A program made the translations under genes and the position numbers. A stretch of 64,000 nucleotides of DNA, from the NCBI RefSeq assembly GCF_000427865.1, contig NZ_ATYV01000009.1, positions 95,060-159,059 of the forward strand, in the 5' to 3' direction. The DNA comes from Corynebacterium sputi DSM 45148 (GTDB taxonomy: Bacteria; Actinomycetota; Actinomycetes; Mycobacteriales; Mycobacteriaceae). Under the pieces are notes generated by a model. That model was not told the origin of the DNA and did not search any database. It saw only the letters and a list, made by a program, of their open reading frames with translations. This document shows, piece after piece, positions 19,047 to 27,966 of the stretch (the first letter of the stretch is position 1; each line of letters starts with the position of its first letter).

Positions 19047-20240
19047 ATGACCCAGCGTGAATGGGCAGACAAGGACTATTACGCGGATCTGGGCGTCTCG
19101 TCGTCCGCGACCCAGGATGAAATCAAGAAGGCGTACCGCAAGCTCGCCCGGGATAATCACCCGGACGCGCATCAGGGAGACACGGCTAAGGAGGACCGCT
19201 TCAAGCGTGTCTCTGAGGCGTACTCCGTGATCGGTGAGGCCGACAAGCGCGCCGAGTACGACGAGCTGCGTGCAGCACTTCGCTCCGGCGGAATGGGCTT
19301 CCCCCGCGGTGGTGGAGCCACCGGCCAAGGTGCCGGCGGGTTCGACTTCAATCTCTCCGACCTGTTCGGTGATGGGGGACAGACCTCCGGCGGCTTCGGC
19401 GGAGGTGGCGGTGGCGCCGGTGGATTCGGCGACTTCCTCGGCGGATTCATGAACCGTGGCGGCGCCTCTGGGGCCTCCAACCGGCCCCGTCGTGGCGCTG
19501 ACGTGGAAACGGAGATCACCCTCGACTTCCGCGAGGCAGCCAAGGGCGTCACCATCCCGCTGCAGTTGACCAACCCGTCTCCGTGCACCACGTGTAATGG
19601 TTCCGGTGCCCGTTCGGGCGCTCCGGTGACCTGTACGAGGTGTGTGGGTACCGGTTTCGTCGATGAGCAGCGTGGCGCTTTCGCCATGTCGCGTCCGTGC
19701 CCGGACTGCGATGGTCAGGGCACCAGGATCGAGGATCCGTGCCCGGATTGTGACGGCACTGGTGTCACCACTCGCCGTCGCACCATCACGGTCCGCGTCC
19801 CGGCTGGCGTTGTGGATGGTCAGAAGGTTCGCCTGGCAGGTCAGGGTGAGGCAGGTCTGCGGGGTAAACCCGCAGGTGACCTGTTCGTCACTGTGCATGT
19901 CCGGCCCGATGAGATCTTCACCCGCTCCGGCGACAACCTGGAGGTCACCGTCCCGGTGAGCTTCGGCGAACTGGCGCTCGGTGGCACGCTCACCGTTCCG
20001 ACCATCGACGGCAAGGTCCGCGTGAAGGTTCCGGCTGGAACCTCCGACGGCCGGACCCTGCGGGTCCGTGGCCGCGGTATCCCGAAGCGCTCCGGCACTC
20101 CGGGTGATCTGCTGGTCACCGTCGCAGTGAAGGTACCCACCTCGCTTGACGACGCTGCCGCCTCCGCCTTGCGCACCTACGTCGAGGCAGAGCGCTCCTC
20201 GGGTTTCAATCCGAGGGACGGCTGGCCCGGCAATAAATAA
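19047..20240 (+). CDS. dnaJ: Chaperone DnaJ (Hsp40)
   Basis: 397 residues with all class A features. The J domain has [16 protein letters not shown], containing the HPD motif (about residue 41). A Gly/Phe-rich linker spans about residues 85-150. A zinc-binding region has four C-x-x-C-x-G-x-G repeats ([32 protein letters not shown]). The C-terminal substrate-binding domain follows. It delivers unfolded proteins to DnaK and stimulates its ATPase. It is the third gene of the dnaK operon. Confidence 0.97.
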   Translation: MTQREWADKDYYADLGVSSSATQDEIKKAYRKLARDNHPDAHQGDTAKEDRFKRVSEAYSVIGEADKRAEYDELRAALRSGGMGFPRGGGATGQGAGGFDFNLSDLFGDGGQTSGGFGGGGGGAGGFGDFLGGFMNRGGASGASNRPRRGADVETEITLDFREAAKGVTIPLQLTNPSPCTTCNGSGARSGAPVTCTRCVGTGFVDEQRGAFAMSRPCPDCDGQGTRIEDPCPDCDGTGVTTRRRTITVRVPAGVVDGQKVRLAGQGEAGLRGKPAGDLFVTVHVRPDEIFTRSGDNLEVTVPVSFGELALGGTLTVPTIDGKVRVKVPAGTSDGRTLRVRGRGIPKRSGTPGDLLVTVAVKVPTSLDDAAASALRTYVEAERSSGFNPRDGWPGNK

Positions 20241-20241
20241 C

Positions 20242-20265
20242 CAGGTCAGGCCCAGGCCTGACCTG
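20242..20265 (+). promoter_or_regulatory. dnaJ-hspR intergenic hairpin
   Basis: CAGGTCAGGC and GCCTGACCTG form a perfect 10-bp stem with loop CCAG, directly after the dnaJ stop. There is no U-run. It may partially attenuate transcription into hspR or protect the 3' end of a processed dnaKJ transcript. Confidence 0.5.
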
Positions 20266-20316
20266 CCATTCGACTATTGAACCAACCGACTTTCCGACAC
20301 TGAGGAGGTGAATGTT

Positions 20317-20733
20317 GTGGCAAACGACAACAACGGACAGAGTTCTTCCAGCGCTGAGACCTATGTGATCTCAGTGGCGGCTGAACTGGCAGGAATGCAC
20401 GCGCAGACCCTGCGTAACTATGACCGGCTGGGCATCGTCATCCCGCAGCGCACCCCCGGTGGCGGACGTCGGTACTCGGCCCGGGATGTGGCGGTGCTCC
20501 GAGAGGTGCAGCGACTGTCCCAGGAAGAGGGCGTGAACCTCGCCGGGATCAAGTCGATCATGGAACTCAACGACCAGGTGGAACGGTTGCGTGGCGAGAT
20601 CGAGGCTTTGCGCCAGCAGATCCGCCGCACCGAATCCCAGCAGGGCCGCTCCCGTGGCGAGCTGGTCCATGTGCCCAGGTCAACGGCGGTGGTGATGTGG
20701 GAGAACCACAGTCGCCGCAGGCGTTCACAGTAG
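20317..20733 (+). CDS. hspR: HspR, MerR-family heat-shock repressor
   Basis: 138 residues from GTG 20317. An earlier in-frame GTG at 20308 overlaps the GAGGAGG ribosome binding site and is unlikely. The winged helix DNA-binding part contains VISVAAELAGMHAQTLRNYD and RTPGGGRRYSARDV. A heptad-like helix (LNDQVERLRGEIEALRQQI, about residues 85-103) and a basic tail follow. HspR binds HAIR sequences and represses the dnaK operon and clpB, usually with DnaK as co-repressor. Matching HAIR sites are present before both in this window. Confidence 0.93.
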   Translation: MANDNNGQSSSSAETYVISVAAELAGMHAQTLRNYDRLGIVIPQRTPGGGRRYSARDVAVLREVQRLSQEEGVNLAGIKSIMELNDQVERLRGEIEALRQQIRRTESQQGRSRGELVHVPRSTAVVMWENHSRRRRSQ

Positions 20734-20767
20734 GCATCGACTGCAATCTGGCGACAGCCGGAGCCTG

Positions 20768-20816
20768 AAGCCCTCGAATCCGATCCGTCATTTCCAGACG
20801 GCGGATTCGAGGGCTT
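20768..20816. terminator. Convergent terminator hspR / hydrolase
   Basis: AAGCCCTCGAATCCG pairs perfectly with CGGATTCGAGGGCTT (15 bp), with an inner CCGTC/GACGG stem. TTT follows on the plus strand and TTC on the minus strand. It lies between convergent genes and contains the stop codon and last seven codons of the minus-strand hydrolase, so it could serve both. Confidence 0.75.
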
Positions 20817-22158
20817 TCGTGATGTTCCGCATCGAGCGCTCATCTGTGAAATATTTCTCGTGCGCTTCTACGCCTGGGATGCGTCGACCAGAGTCAGGCA
20901 ACTCGACCGTCTCAGCGCCGAAGTCCTCTGCCGCTGGATCTGCGCCGTGAATGCCAAGTAGAGGACTGTGGGTGACGATATCCGCCGGATCCCTGGCCAC
21001 CAGAACCCGTTCATGACCCCGACCGTTTCGAGGGCCTGGTCCGTCTGTGTTGCTGGTGGGGTGGGGCCTGCCGGAGGCGTCGATAAGCCTCATCTCAGAA
21101 GCGGACCGAACTCCCGGGCCAGCACCGGGCGAACCGATCAGTACTACCGAATCAGCTCGGATACCCGGACCCCGTGCGGCCTGCGCTGCGACAACCGCAC
21201 CATGGCTAAAACCCGCCACCGAAATCTTCGCCCCGGTCGCGGACTCGGAGGCCCTAGCCGCGACGGTACGAATCTGTTCAGCCGCGGTGGGGTGGTAGCC
21301 ATTGCCGGCGGCAGCCGCGATGGTCCCGGGGGCGTCATGCATCGCGACCAGCACCGTCGTGGGGACCGTGGCACCGGTGAGCACGCCGTGGGCCTTCGTC
21401 GCCTGGGAGATGACGGACTCTCGGTCGCTCAAGTCGCTGCCGGTGCCGGGCACGAGAATGACCACGTGCTCCGCGTCGCGAAGATCTGCTCCATAGGAGA
21501 TGACCGCAGCGTTGCTGTGCTCTGGACCGGATTCCACGACGGTGCCTCCGGTAGAGCCTGCGGACCAAGCCACGTCCGACGCTGACCCCGCAATGGAAGT
21601 CGGCCCTTCTCCGAGACCGCCCGGATGCGCCCTGGTCAATGCCTGTGCGGTCTCCTGATCGGCGGCAATCACCTGAGCCATGGACTCCCGTACTCGCCTG
21701 GTGTGGACTTTTGCCAGAGCCATTACCGCCCCGAACCCGGAAAGGCCCGTCGGCAAAGCCATCGACAGTGCGCGGTAGGCGAGGATGAGAGATGTCGAGG
21801 GGGTGCAGGTGCCGTCGGGAAGCACGCTGAAACCTGTCCGCTCTGCCGAGTCGACACAACTCCTCAGATCCGAAACCGCCGAGGTCAGGCGAACTTCCCC
21901 GTCCTCCAGCCCGGAGGAGACGATGCTTAATCGGTGACTATCCGACCCCAACGAGTCAGTGAGGCGGCTGGCCGTCAACTCTGCGGCGGTACGGATCGTT
22001 CCGGAGAACTCAGTGTGGCTCAGACGGGTGACTGAGATCCGAGCAATCTCGGATGCATGCCGCATTCTGTTGGCACCGTCGCTCCACTCGGCAGCGGCAT
22101 GCCCGGGTGCCGCAGTGTTCCAAGACAACAGCACGGGGACCGAAAGGTCTGCGCTCAT
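20788..22158 (-). CDS. Alpha/beta hydrolase, DUF1023 type
   Basis: 456 residues. The N-terminal half (about 1-210) is mainly alpha-helical. The C-terminal half is an alpha/beta hydrolase core with VVILVPGTGSDLSDRES (about residues 233-249) and the nucleophile elbow AGFSHGAVVAAQAA (G-F-S-H-G, about residue 316). His near the end (VTHSPLLGIHG) could complete the triad. The pattern matches the DUF1023 family, common in actinobacteria and often linked to WXG100/type VII-like small proteins. The ATG overlaps the stop of the preceding small gene (ATGA), indicating coupling. The substrate is unknown. Confidence 0.75.
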   Translation of the reverse strand: MSADLSVPVLLSWNTAAPGHAAAEWSDGANRMRHASEIARISVTRLSHTEFSGTIRTAAELTASRLTDSLGSDSHRLSIVSSGLEDGEVRLTSAVSDLRSCVDSAERTGFSVLPDGTCTPSTSLILAYRALSMALPTGLSGFGAVMALAKVHTRRVRESMAQVIAADQETAQALTRAHPGGLGEGPTSIAGSASDVAWSAGSTGGTVVESGPEHSNAAVISYGADLRDAEHVVILVPGTGSDLSDRESVISQATKAHGVLTGATVPTTVLVAMHDAPGTIAAAAGNGYHPTAAEQIRTVAARASESATGAKISVAGFSHGAVVAAQAARGPGIRADSVVLIGSPGAGPGVRSASEMRLIDASGRPHPTSNTDGPGPRNGRGHERVLVARDPADIVTHSPLLGIHGADPAAEDFGAETVELPDSGRRIPGVEAHEKYFTDERSMRNITKALESAVWK

Positions 22159-22454
22159 CGTGGGCCATCGCTGGTGCTGAAAGCGAGGCCAATGTCGGTA
22201 TCAGCGGCAGGCAGGGAAGAAGCCTGCGATGCTGCGAGATCCGAGTACCGCTGCACCGTCGCAGCCCGCTCCCGGAGCCGGTTTGACCAACTAGCAGCCA
22301 GATCCGCCGCTGCGATGTGGGTAGCTGAGCCCGGCAGCCCGGTAACGCCCACGGTCAAGCTAGCTCCGACCGTGACGATGTTTGTCGACTCTGCGAGAGC
22401 AGCACTGATGATGCGCAGGGAATCGGGTGTGAGGTGCAGGAGTGGTTCATTCAT
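22155..22454 (-). CDS. Small helical protein coupled to DUF1023 hydrolase
   Basis: 99 residues from ATG 22454 (MNEPLLHLTPDSLRIISAAL). It is Ala/Ser-rich and mostly helical, about the size of WXG100/PE-like secreted proteins. It contains SNRLRERAATVQRYSDLAAS near residue 65, with a single Trp just before it (AASW). No classic W-x-G or C-terminal YxxxD/E export motif is evident. Its stop overlaps the hydrolase ATG. By analogy it may be a partner or substrate-like helper of the hydrolase, but no firm family is recognised. Confidence 0.6.
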   Translation of the reverse strand: MNEPLLHLTPDSLRIISAALAESTNIVTVGASLTVGVTGLPGSATHIAAADLAASWSNRLRERAATVQRYSDLAASQASSLPAADTDIGLAFSTSDGPR

Positions 22455-22568
22455 GCCGTTGATTCTGACCAGAGACAGGGATACACCGGTCCCCCGAACT
22501 GGTCTACGCAGGGGTTCTGTGGACAACTTCCGGATCGTGGATACCGCTAGATCGGTACCCTCGTTCAC

Positions 22569-23405
22569 ATGCGCATATCCATCGTCCAAAGAGAGAATCT
22601 GGAAGACAAAGCCGAGAACCTGGAGGCCATCCTCGAGGCTATCGATCGGGCCGGTCGTGACAGTGCTGACCTGGTGGTCTTCCCTGAAGCCTCCATGAAG
22701 GCCTTCGGCTCTGGGCGCCTGGACACGGTCGCAGAACCGCTGGATGGGGACTTCGCGGAGCAGATCCGGCAGGCGGCGGATCGCGCCGGGTTGACCGTCG
22801 TCTTGGGCATGTTCACTCCCGCCGACACCGTCGAGGTCGACGGCAAAAAGATCAACCGCATCCACAACACGTTGCTGGCCACCGGTCGTGGAGTCGAGGC
22901 ACGGTACGACAAGATCAGGCTTTTCGACGCCTTCGGCTTCCGCGAATCCGACACCGTCGCGCCGGGCTCAGAGCTCTCGCTTATCGACGTCCCCCTCACC
23001 GGCGCCCCCTCTATCCGCGTGGGCCTGGCCACCTGCTTTGACGTGCGCTTTCCTGAACAGTTCGTCGAATTGGCGGAGAAGGGCGCCGACGTGATCTTGC
23101 TGCCGGCCGCGTGGAATGACGGACCAGGCAAGCTCCCGCAGTGGCGCACCCTCACCGCTGCTAGAGCACTAGATTCAACGACGTTCCTCGTCGCGGTCGA
23201 CGCCGCTCGACCTGGTGGCGCGAAGAAGGCCGGCGACGCTGAGGGCCCCACCGGAATCGGACACAGCGCGGTCATCGGACCGGACGGTCAGCTCCTGGCC
23301 GAGGCAGGATACGAGCCGCAGCAGTTCTCCGTGGATGTGCCGTTGGACGACCTGGTGCGGATCCGGAAGCAGATCCCAGTGCTGGAGATCCGCTCTAGCG
23401 AGTAG
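22569..23405 (+). CDS. Carbon-nitrogen hydrolase (nitrilase superfamily amidase)
   Basis: 278 residues, a normal single-domain size. The Glu-Lys-Cys catalytic triad is visible: VVFPEASMKAFG (Glu, about residue 41), RYDKIRLFDAFGF (Lys, about residue 116) and GLATCFDVRFPEQF (Cys, about residue 157). The fold and motifs resemble the Nit1/NitFhit group that acts on deaminated glutathione or omega-amides such as 2-oxoglutaramate. The exact substrate is not resolved from sequence. It is transcribed divergently from the DUF1023 pair. Confidence 0.85.
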   Translation: MRISIVQRENLEDKAENLEAILEAIDRAGRDSADLVVFPEASMKAFGSGRLDTVAEPLDGDFAEQIRQAADRAGLTVVLGMFTPADTVEVDGKKINRIHNTLLATGRGVEARYDKIRLFDAFGFRESDTVAPGSELSLIDVPLTGAPSIRVGLATCFDVRFPEQFVELAEKGADVILLPAAWNDGPGKLPQWRTLTAARALDSTTFLVAVDAARPGGAKKAGDAEGPTGIGHSAVIGPDGQLLAEAGYEPQQFSVDVPLDDLVRIRKQIPVLEIRSSE

Positions 23406-23413
23406 GCCGACTG

Positions 23414-24664
23414 CTACATCGGGTCGTGAGAGATCCACTCTTCGTTGCAACCGGCGTGGATCAATGCGGTGCGGGTATTGGCCACCATGTACGGGCCACC
23501 TGCGATGAGGATCTTGCGGTTCTTCCAGACACCTGAGCGGACCACGTAGTCGTCGACTCGCCCTAGCGCCGGAATCGGCGCCATCGGGTGGTTGGACAGG
23601 TTGGAGGGCCAGGTGAACATCGCGTCATCACGCCTCTGCACGACGGTGGTGAGCTTCAAGAAGTTCACGTTCTGTTCCAGTTCCACCAGAGTGTGCAGGT
23701 CGTACAGTTCGCCGGGGCTACGAGCGGCGAACACCAGGTGGATGTCCGGTGGGTTCGGCTGATCGGCGATCTCGAAGAGCATGGCCCGCAACGGGGCCAG
23801 GCCTGTGCTCCCGGCGATGAGGAGGATGTTGTGGGGTAGGGAGGCGTCGGGAAGCTGATCGTTGTCCCGCAGGGACATGCTTCCCTGCGGTGACCCAATG
23901 GTCCACGTGTCACCAGCACGGGTGGTGGAAACCAGCGACCGAGACGCGTGTCCGCCATCAACGATGCGAACGTGGAACTCCAGCAACCCTTCCGGATTCG
24001 GAGGAACGGCAGGTGAGAGGCGCCGCCAGACTCCTTGCAGCATGGGATTATTGACCGAAAGATACTGCCCCGCGCGGTAGTCGATGGGGATACGGCAGTG
24101 CAGGCGAATCGAGGCGATGTCGCGGGTCCGGCGCTGGACGTCTAGAACGCGTGCCTCCCAGGAGGCGCGGTCCCCAGAGGCGTCGGCGATGCGCCCGGCC
24201 CGGGACATAATGCCACCAATCTCCGACATAGCCCCGGAGATGGCGTCCGCCGCAGCGATGTCGGTCTGATCGCATTCGCGGGGAAGGCCAGTGGCGGTCG
24301 TGGTGAGAACCTGGTGGACCGACTGGGAGAACGCCGCCACCATTGACCCGTAGTCAGCCGGCTCTACACCGAATTTCCGGTGGTCGCGGGCCAAGTTCTC
24401 CAAGTAATCAATGGTCGCTCGTGGGAAGTAGCCGGCACGAGCCCGGGCGAGAAGCGTATGGACGATCCCCGACAAGAACCGCTCGTACTGACCAGAGAGC
24501 GAGTGCTCGAACATGGAACGCAACCGGGGATCGGTCTCGAAAAGGTTCCGGTACATCCCAGCGATGACTTCTTCTGGGTTGTTCAGGATCAGTCGAGTGC
24601 CGCGGAAGAGATCATCATCGAGGGGGGTGCCCGTCGTCGCGCTCGGCTGTGGGTGAGCTGACAT
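23414..24664 (-). CDS. Globin-coupled FAD/NAD(P) oxidoreductase (flavohemoprotein-like)
   Basis: 416 residues from ATG 24664, which has a strong AGGAGGA site; the frame stays open 21 codons further upstream. The N-terminal 150 residues form a globin domain with the proximal His region ENLARDHRKFGVEPADYG. An FAD-binding beta-barrel follows (DYRAGQYLSVNNP, then WRRLSPA as the R-x-x-S motif). The NAD(P) domain has LIAGSTGLAPLRAML and ends with AGGPYMVANTRTALIHAG. This is the order of flavohemoglobins, which detoxify nitric oxide, but the FAD motifs are diverged. The flanking 360-bp region upstream holds the clpB control sites on the other strand. Confidence 0.8.
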   Translation of the reverse strand: MSAHPQPSATTGTPLDDDLFRGTRLILNNPEEVIAGMYRNLFETDPRLRSMFEHSLSGQYERFLSGIVHTLLARARAGYFPRATIDYLENLARDHRKFGVEPADYGSMVAAFSQSVHQVLTTTATGLPRECDQTDIAAADAISGAMSEIGGIMSRAGRIADASGDRASWEARVLDVQRRTRDIASIRLHCRIPIDYRAGQYLSVNNPMLQGVWRRLSPAVPPNPEGLLEFHVRIVDGGHASRSLVSTTRAGDTWTIGSPQGSMSLRDNDQLPDASLPHNILLIAGSTGLAPLRAMLFEIADQPNPPDIHLVFAARSPGELYDLHTLVELEQNVNFLKLTTVVQRRDDAMFTWPSNLSNHPMAPIPALGRVDDYVVRSGVWKNRKILIAGGPYMVANTRTALIHAGCNEEWISHDPM

Positions 24665-25000
24665 GAGTCCTCCTCGGTGGTTATGGCTGAGCCGATGCTG
24701 TGCGCAGACAGGTGGAATGCCCCACATGCGTGGACCCCAGTACGCCTCGGCGGCCGGAGGTGAACGCCGTGGTGTAGTGGGTTTCAGCCGGTGATTCTTC
24801 TATCGTGGCACAGGTTGCGGATTCGTAGTAGAAGACGGGGGCGGGGGTGCGCACAGGGGCTGGTTGCGGCTCAACGCTCCGAGAACTGCCTGGTTTGGTG
24901 AAATGGGTGTGGGGCTGGCGCGAAAAGGGGGCAATGGAAAGGGGTGTGGTCCGGGGGTGGCGCATGGAGGTCGGTGCGGGAGGTGCCATCCGGATTGTGA
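24665..25000. other. Non-coding stretch between globin-reductase and clpB control region
   Basis: No credible gene is seen. The frames that stay open are Pro/Arg-rich or low in recognisable structure and lack ribosome binding sites. The region probably contains the promoter of the leftward globin-reductase gene, whose ribosome binding site is at 24667-24674. No clear operator was found here. Confidence 0.4.
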
Positions 25001-25001
25001 A

Positions 25002-25019
25002 AAGTGATCCATATCACTT
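25002..25019. promoter_or_regulatory. Putative CRP/FNR-type (GlxR-like) operator
   Basis: AAGTGAT-CCAT-ATCACTT is a perfect 7-bp dyad. Its core GTGA-N6-TCAC matches the CRP/GlxR half-sites (TGTGA-N6-TCACA) except at the outermost T/A. It lies 12 bp upstream of the first clpB HAIR and between divergent genes, so either clpB or the globin-reductase could be the target. Confidence 0.45.
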
Positions 25020-25030
25020 CGATTTTCCGG

Positions 25031-25051
25031 CTTGAGTGGAACAGACTCAAC
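25031..25051 (+). promoter_or_regulatory. HAIR operator 1 of clpB
   Basis: CTTGAGT-N7-ACTCAAC matches the HspR consensus with one mismatch. It overlaps the -35 region (GGAAC at 25038-25042) of the SigH-like promoter, so HspR bound here would block initiation directly. Confidence 0.85.
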
Positions 25052-25063
25052 CCTGAGTTGGTT
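25038..25063 (+). promoter_or_regulatory. SigH-type promoter of clpB
   Basis: GGAAC is followed after 18 bp by GTT (25061-25063), the same geometry as the dnaK promoter in this window. The -35 falls inside the first HAIR. The expected transcript start is near 25070, leaving a leader of about 155 bases. Confidence 0.6.
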
Positions 25064-25094
25064 GAAAGGAATGGATCCAGAAGTCAGACTTAAA

Positions 25095-25115
25095 ATTGAG
25101 TCACTTCCACGCAAG
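25095..25115 (+). promoter_or_regulatory. HAIR operator 2 of clpB
   Basis: ATTGAGT-N7-ACGCAAG matches CTTGAGT-N7-ACTCAAG with one mismatch in each half. It lies 64 bp downstream of the first HAIR, in the predicted leader. Confidence 0.75.
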
Positions 25116-25227
25116 ATAGGGCGAGGCGGTCAGTGCCTCTCCGCCAATACGAAAATAGGAAAGAGAACCCGGCCGGACCGGTCGGAGCACACCGCCCGCA
25201 CTACAGGGCAACTGAAAGGACCTGAAC

Positions 25228-27810
25228 ATGTCGTTCACCCCCACCACTAAAACGAATGAAGCTTTGCAGGCTGCCCTGAAGGCCGCGTCGGCGGCGGGCA
25301 ACCCCGATATCCGCCCCGGCCATCTCCTGGTGGCTCTTCTCGAGCAGGAAGACGGCGTTGCCGGTCCGCTGCTCACCGCCGCTGGCGTCGAGCCGAAGTC
25401 GATGCTCGTGAAGGCCAAGGAGTTGGTCGCCGCGTACCCCACCGTCTCCGGCTCGAACATGGCGAACCCGCAGTTCAACCGGGATGCGCTCAACGCGATC
25501 ACGGCCTCTGAGGACCTCGCCGGCGAACTTGGTGACGAGTACGTCTCCGCTGAGATCCTTCTCATCGGCCTGGCCACCGGGGACCATGATGCAGCCAAGG
25601 CACTGCAGAACGCAGGCGCCACCCCAGATGCGCTCAAAGGCGCTCTGACCTCCGTCCGCGGTAACCGCAGGGTCACCTCGGAGAACCCGGAGGAGCAGTA
25701 CCAGTCCCTGGAGAAGTACGGCACCGACCTCACCGCCCGTGCCCGTGAGGGCAAGATCGACCCGGTGATTGGCCGTGACCAGGAGATTCGCCGTGTTGTC
25801 CAGGTGCTGTCTCGCCGCACCAAGAACAACCCGGTGCTCATTGGTGAGCCGGGCGTCGGTAAGACCGCGATAGTGGAGGGCCTGGCCCGCCGCATCGTCG
25901 CCGGTGACGTCCCGGAGTCCCTCAAGGGCAAGACCCTGATGTCGCTCGACCTCGGTTCTATGGTCGCTGGTGCGAAGTACCGCGGCGAATTTGAGGAGCG
26001 GCTGAAGGCTGTGCTTGATGAGATCAAGGAGTCGGATGGCCAGATCATCACCTTCATCGACGAGATCCACACCATCGTCGGTGCCGGAGCAACCGGTGAA
26101 GGCTCCATGGACGCCGGCAACATGATCAAGCCGATGCTTGCCCGCGGTGAGCTGCGCCTGGTCGGTGCGACGACCCTGGACGAGTACCGCAAGTACATCG
26201 AAAAGGATGCCGCGCTGGAGCGCCGTTTCCAGCAGGTCTACGCAGCAGAGCCGAGTGTCGAAGACACCGTCGGTATCTTGCGTGGACTCAAGGAGCGGTA
26301 CGAGGTGCACCACGGTGTGCGCATCACCGACTCCGCGCTGGTAGCCGCCGCAACCCTGTCGGACCGGTACATCACGTCCCGGTTCCTGCCGGACAAGGCC
26401 ATCGACCTGGTCGACGAGGCAGCATCGCGGCTGCGCATGGAGATTGATTCCTCTCCGGAGGAGATCGATTCCGCCGAGCGCATCGTGCGTCGTCTCGAGA
26501 TCGAAGAGATGGCACTGGAGAAGGAAACCGACGAGGCCTCCAAGCAGCGCCTGGAGAAGCTCCGTGAAGAGCTCGCCGATGAGCGTGAAAACCTCACTCA
26601 GCTCCAAACTCGCTGGCAGAACGAGCGTTCCTCCATTGACGACGTTCGTGCCGTCCGTGAGGAACTCGACGAACTGCGCACTGAGTCGGACAAGGCTGAG
26701 CGCGAAGGTGACTACGGTCGCGTCGCTGAGCTGCGGTACGGCCGCATCCCTGAGCTGGAAAAGCAGCTCGCGGAAGCGGAGGAGAACGTCAAGGAAGCAG
26801 ACGGTAACGCCATGCTGCAGGAGGAGGTGACCACCCAGGAGGTCGCGGAGGTCGTGTCCGCCTGGACTGGCATCCCTGCCGGCAAGATGGTCCAAGGCGA
26901 GACGGAGAAGCTGCTCAACATGGAGCTGGTTCTCGGCGGTCGCGTCGTGGGTCAGGAATCTGCAGTTGAGGCAGTCTCGGATGCAGTTCGCCGCACCCGT
27001 GCTGGTGTCGCTGATCCGGATCGTCCGACGGGTTCGTTCTTGTTCCTCGGACCGACCGGTGTCGGTAAGACGGAGCTGGCAAAGTCCCTGGCGGACTTCC
27101 TCTTCGACGACGAGCGCGCCATGGTTCGTATCGATATGTCGGAGTACGGCGAGAAGCACTCCGTTGCTCGTCTGATCGGTGCCCCCCCGGGCTACGTCGG
27201 TTACGACGCCGGTGGACAGCTCACCGAGGCCGTGCGCCGTCGTCCGTACACCGTCGTGCTGTTCGACGAGGTGGAGAAGGCTCACCCGGACGTCTTCGAC
27301 GTCCTGCTGCAGGTGCTTGATGAAGGTCGGCTTACCGACGGCCAGGGCCGTACCGTCGACTTCCGCAACACCATCTTGATCCTCACCTCGAACCTTGGTG
27401 CCGGCGGCACTCATGAGCAGATCATGGATGCGGTGAAGGTCGCCTTCAAGCCGGAGTTCATCAACCGACTCGATGACGTGGTCATCTTCGATCCGCTGAC
27501 CCAAGAGCAGCTGCGAGGCATTGTGGACATCCAGATCCGCGCCCTCGCCGACCGCCTGGAACAGCGTCGACTGATCCTCGACGTCAGCGACGAGGCCAAG
27601 GATTGGCTCTCTGAGCGCGGTTACGACCCGGCCTACGGCGCCCGCCCGTTGCGTCGTCTGACGCAGAAGGCAATTGGCGACGAGCTGGCAAAGAAGCTGC
27701 TCGCTGGCGAGGTCCGCGACGGCGACCGTGTCGAGGTCGATATCGACCCCGATAACGACAGCAAGTTGAAGATCATTGGCCACGACGAGACCGGAATCGC
27801 CCGGGTCTAG
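25228..27810 (+). CDS. clpB: ATP-dependent disaggregase ClpB
   Basis: 860 residues, the usual length. The Clp N domain covers about residues 1-145. The first AAA+ module has [15 protein letters not shown] (about residue 207) and [12 protein letters not shown]. The middle coiled-coil domain (about residues 400-530) distinguishes ClpB from ClpA/ClpC. The second AAA+ module has [17 protein letters not shown] (about residue 608) and [16 protein letters not shown]. It works with DnaK to extract proteins from aggregates. Control by SigH and HspR is indicated by the promoter elements upstream, and a strong terminator follows. Confidence 0.98.
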   Translation: MSFTPTTKTNEALQAALKAASAAGNPDIRPGHLLVALLEQEDGVAGPLLTAAGVEPKSMLVKAKELVAAYPTVSGSNMANPQFNRDALNAITASEDLAGELGDEYVSAEILLIGLATGDHDAAKALQNAGATPDALKGALTSVRGNRRVTSENPEEQYQSLEKYGTDLTARAREGKIDPVIGRDQEIRRVVQVLSRRTKNNPVLIGEPGVGKTAIVEGLARRIVAGDVPESLKGKTLMSLDLGSMVAGAKYRGEFEERLKAVLDEIKESDGQIITFIDEIHTIVGAGATGEGSMDAGNMIKPMLARGELRLVGATTLDEYRKYIEKDAALERRFQQVYAAEPSVEDTVGILRGLKERYEVHHGVRITDSALVAAATLSDRYITSRFLPDKAIDLVDEAASRLRMEIDSSPEEIDSAERIVRRLEIEEMALEKETDEASKQRLEKLREELADERENLTQLQTRWQNERSSIDDVRAVREELDELRTESDKAEREGDYGRVAELRYGRIPELEKQLAEAEENVKEADGNAMLQEEVTTQEVAEVVSAWTGIPAGKMVQGETEKLLNMELVLGGRVVGQESAVEAVSDAVRRTRAGVADPDRPTGSFLFLGPTGVGKTELAKSLADFLFDDERAMVRIDMSEYGEKHSVARLIGAPPGYVGYDAGGQLTEAVRRRPYTVVLFDEVEKAHPDVFDVLLQVLDEGRLTDGQGRTVDFRNTILILTSNLGAGGTHEQIMDAVKVAFKPEFINRLDDVVIFDPLTQEQLRGIVDIQIRALADRLEQRRLILDVSDEAKDWLSERGYDPAYGARPLRRLTQKAIGDELAKKLLAGEVRDGDRVEVDIDPDNDSKLKIIGHDETGIARV

Positions 27811-27856
27811 TACCTGGTTTTCTCCTCAACTTGTTCGGCTGTGCTGTCATCCGCCG

Positions 27857-27903
27857 AGGCCCAAGAAACCCCGCACCCGTGTGGTGCGGGGTTTCTTGGG
27901 CCT
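27857..27903 (+). terminator. Strong hairpin terminator after clpB
   Basis: A perfect 20-bp stem (AGGCCCAAGAAACCCCGCAC with its complement) encloses a 7-base loop. The right arm contains GGGGTTTCTT, giving terminator character in both directions, although no long U-run follows. Confidence 0.85.
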
Positions 27904-27966
27904 GCAGCGCCGCTGGCCACGATGGATAGTATGGCCATCAAAAGGAGCTTTTGGGGGTGGTAGCGG

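Noticed and set aside
25201..27783. 860-codon open frame antisense to clpB
   Set aside because: It mirrors clpB, an essential chaperone with perfect motifs; the antisense frame is a product of high G+C codon use and has no ribosome binding site or recognisable domain.
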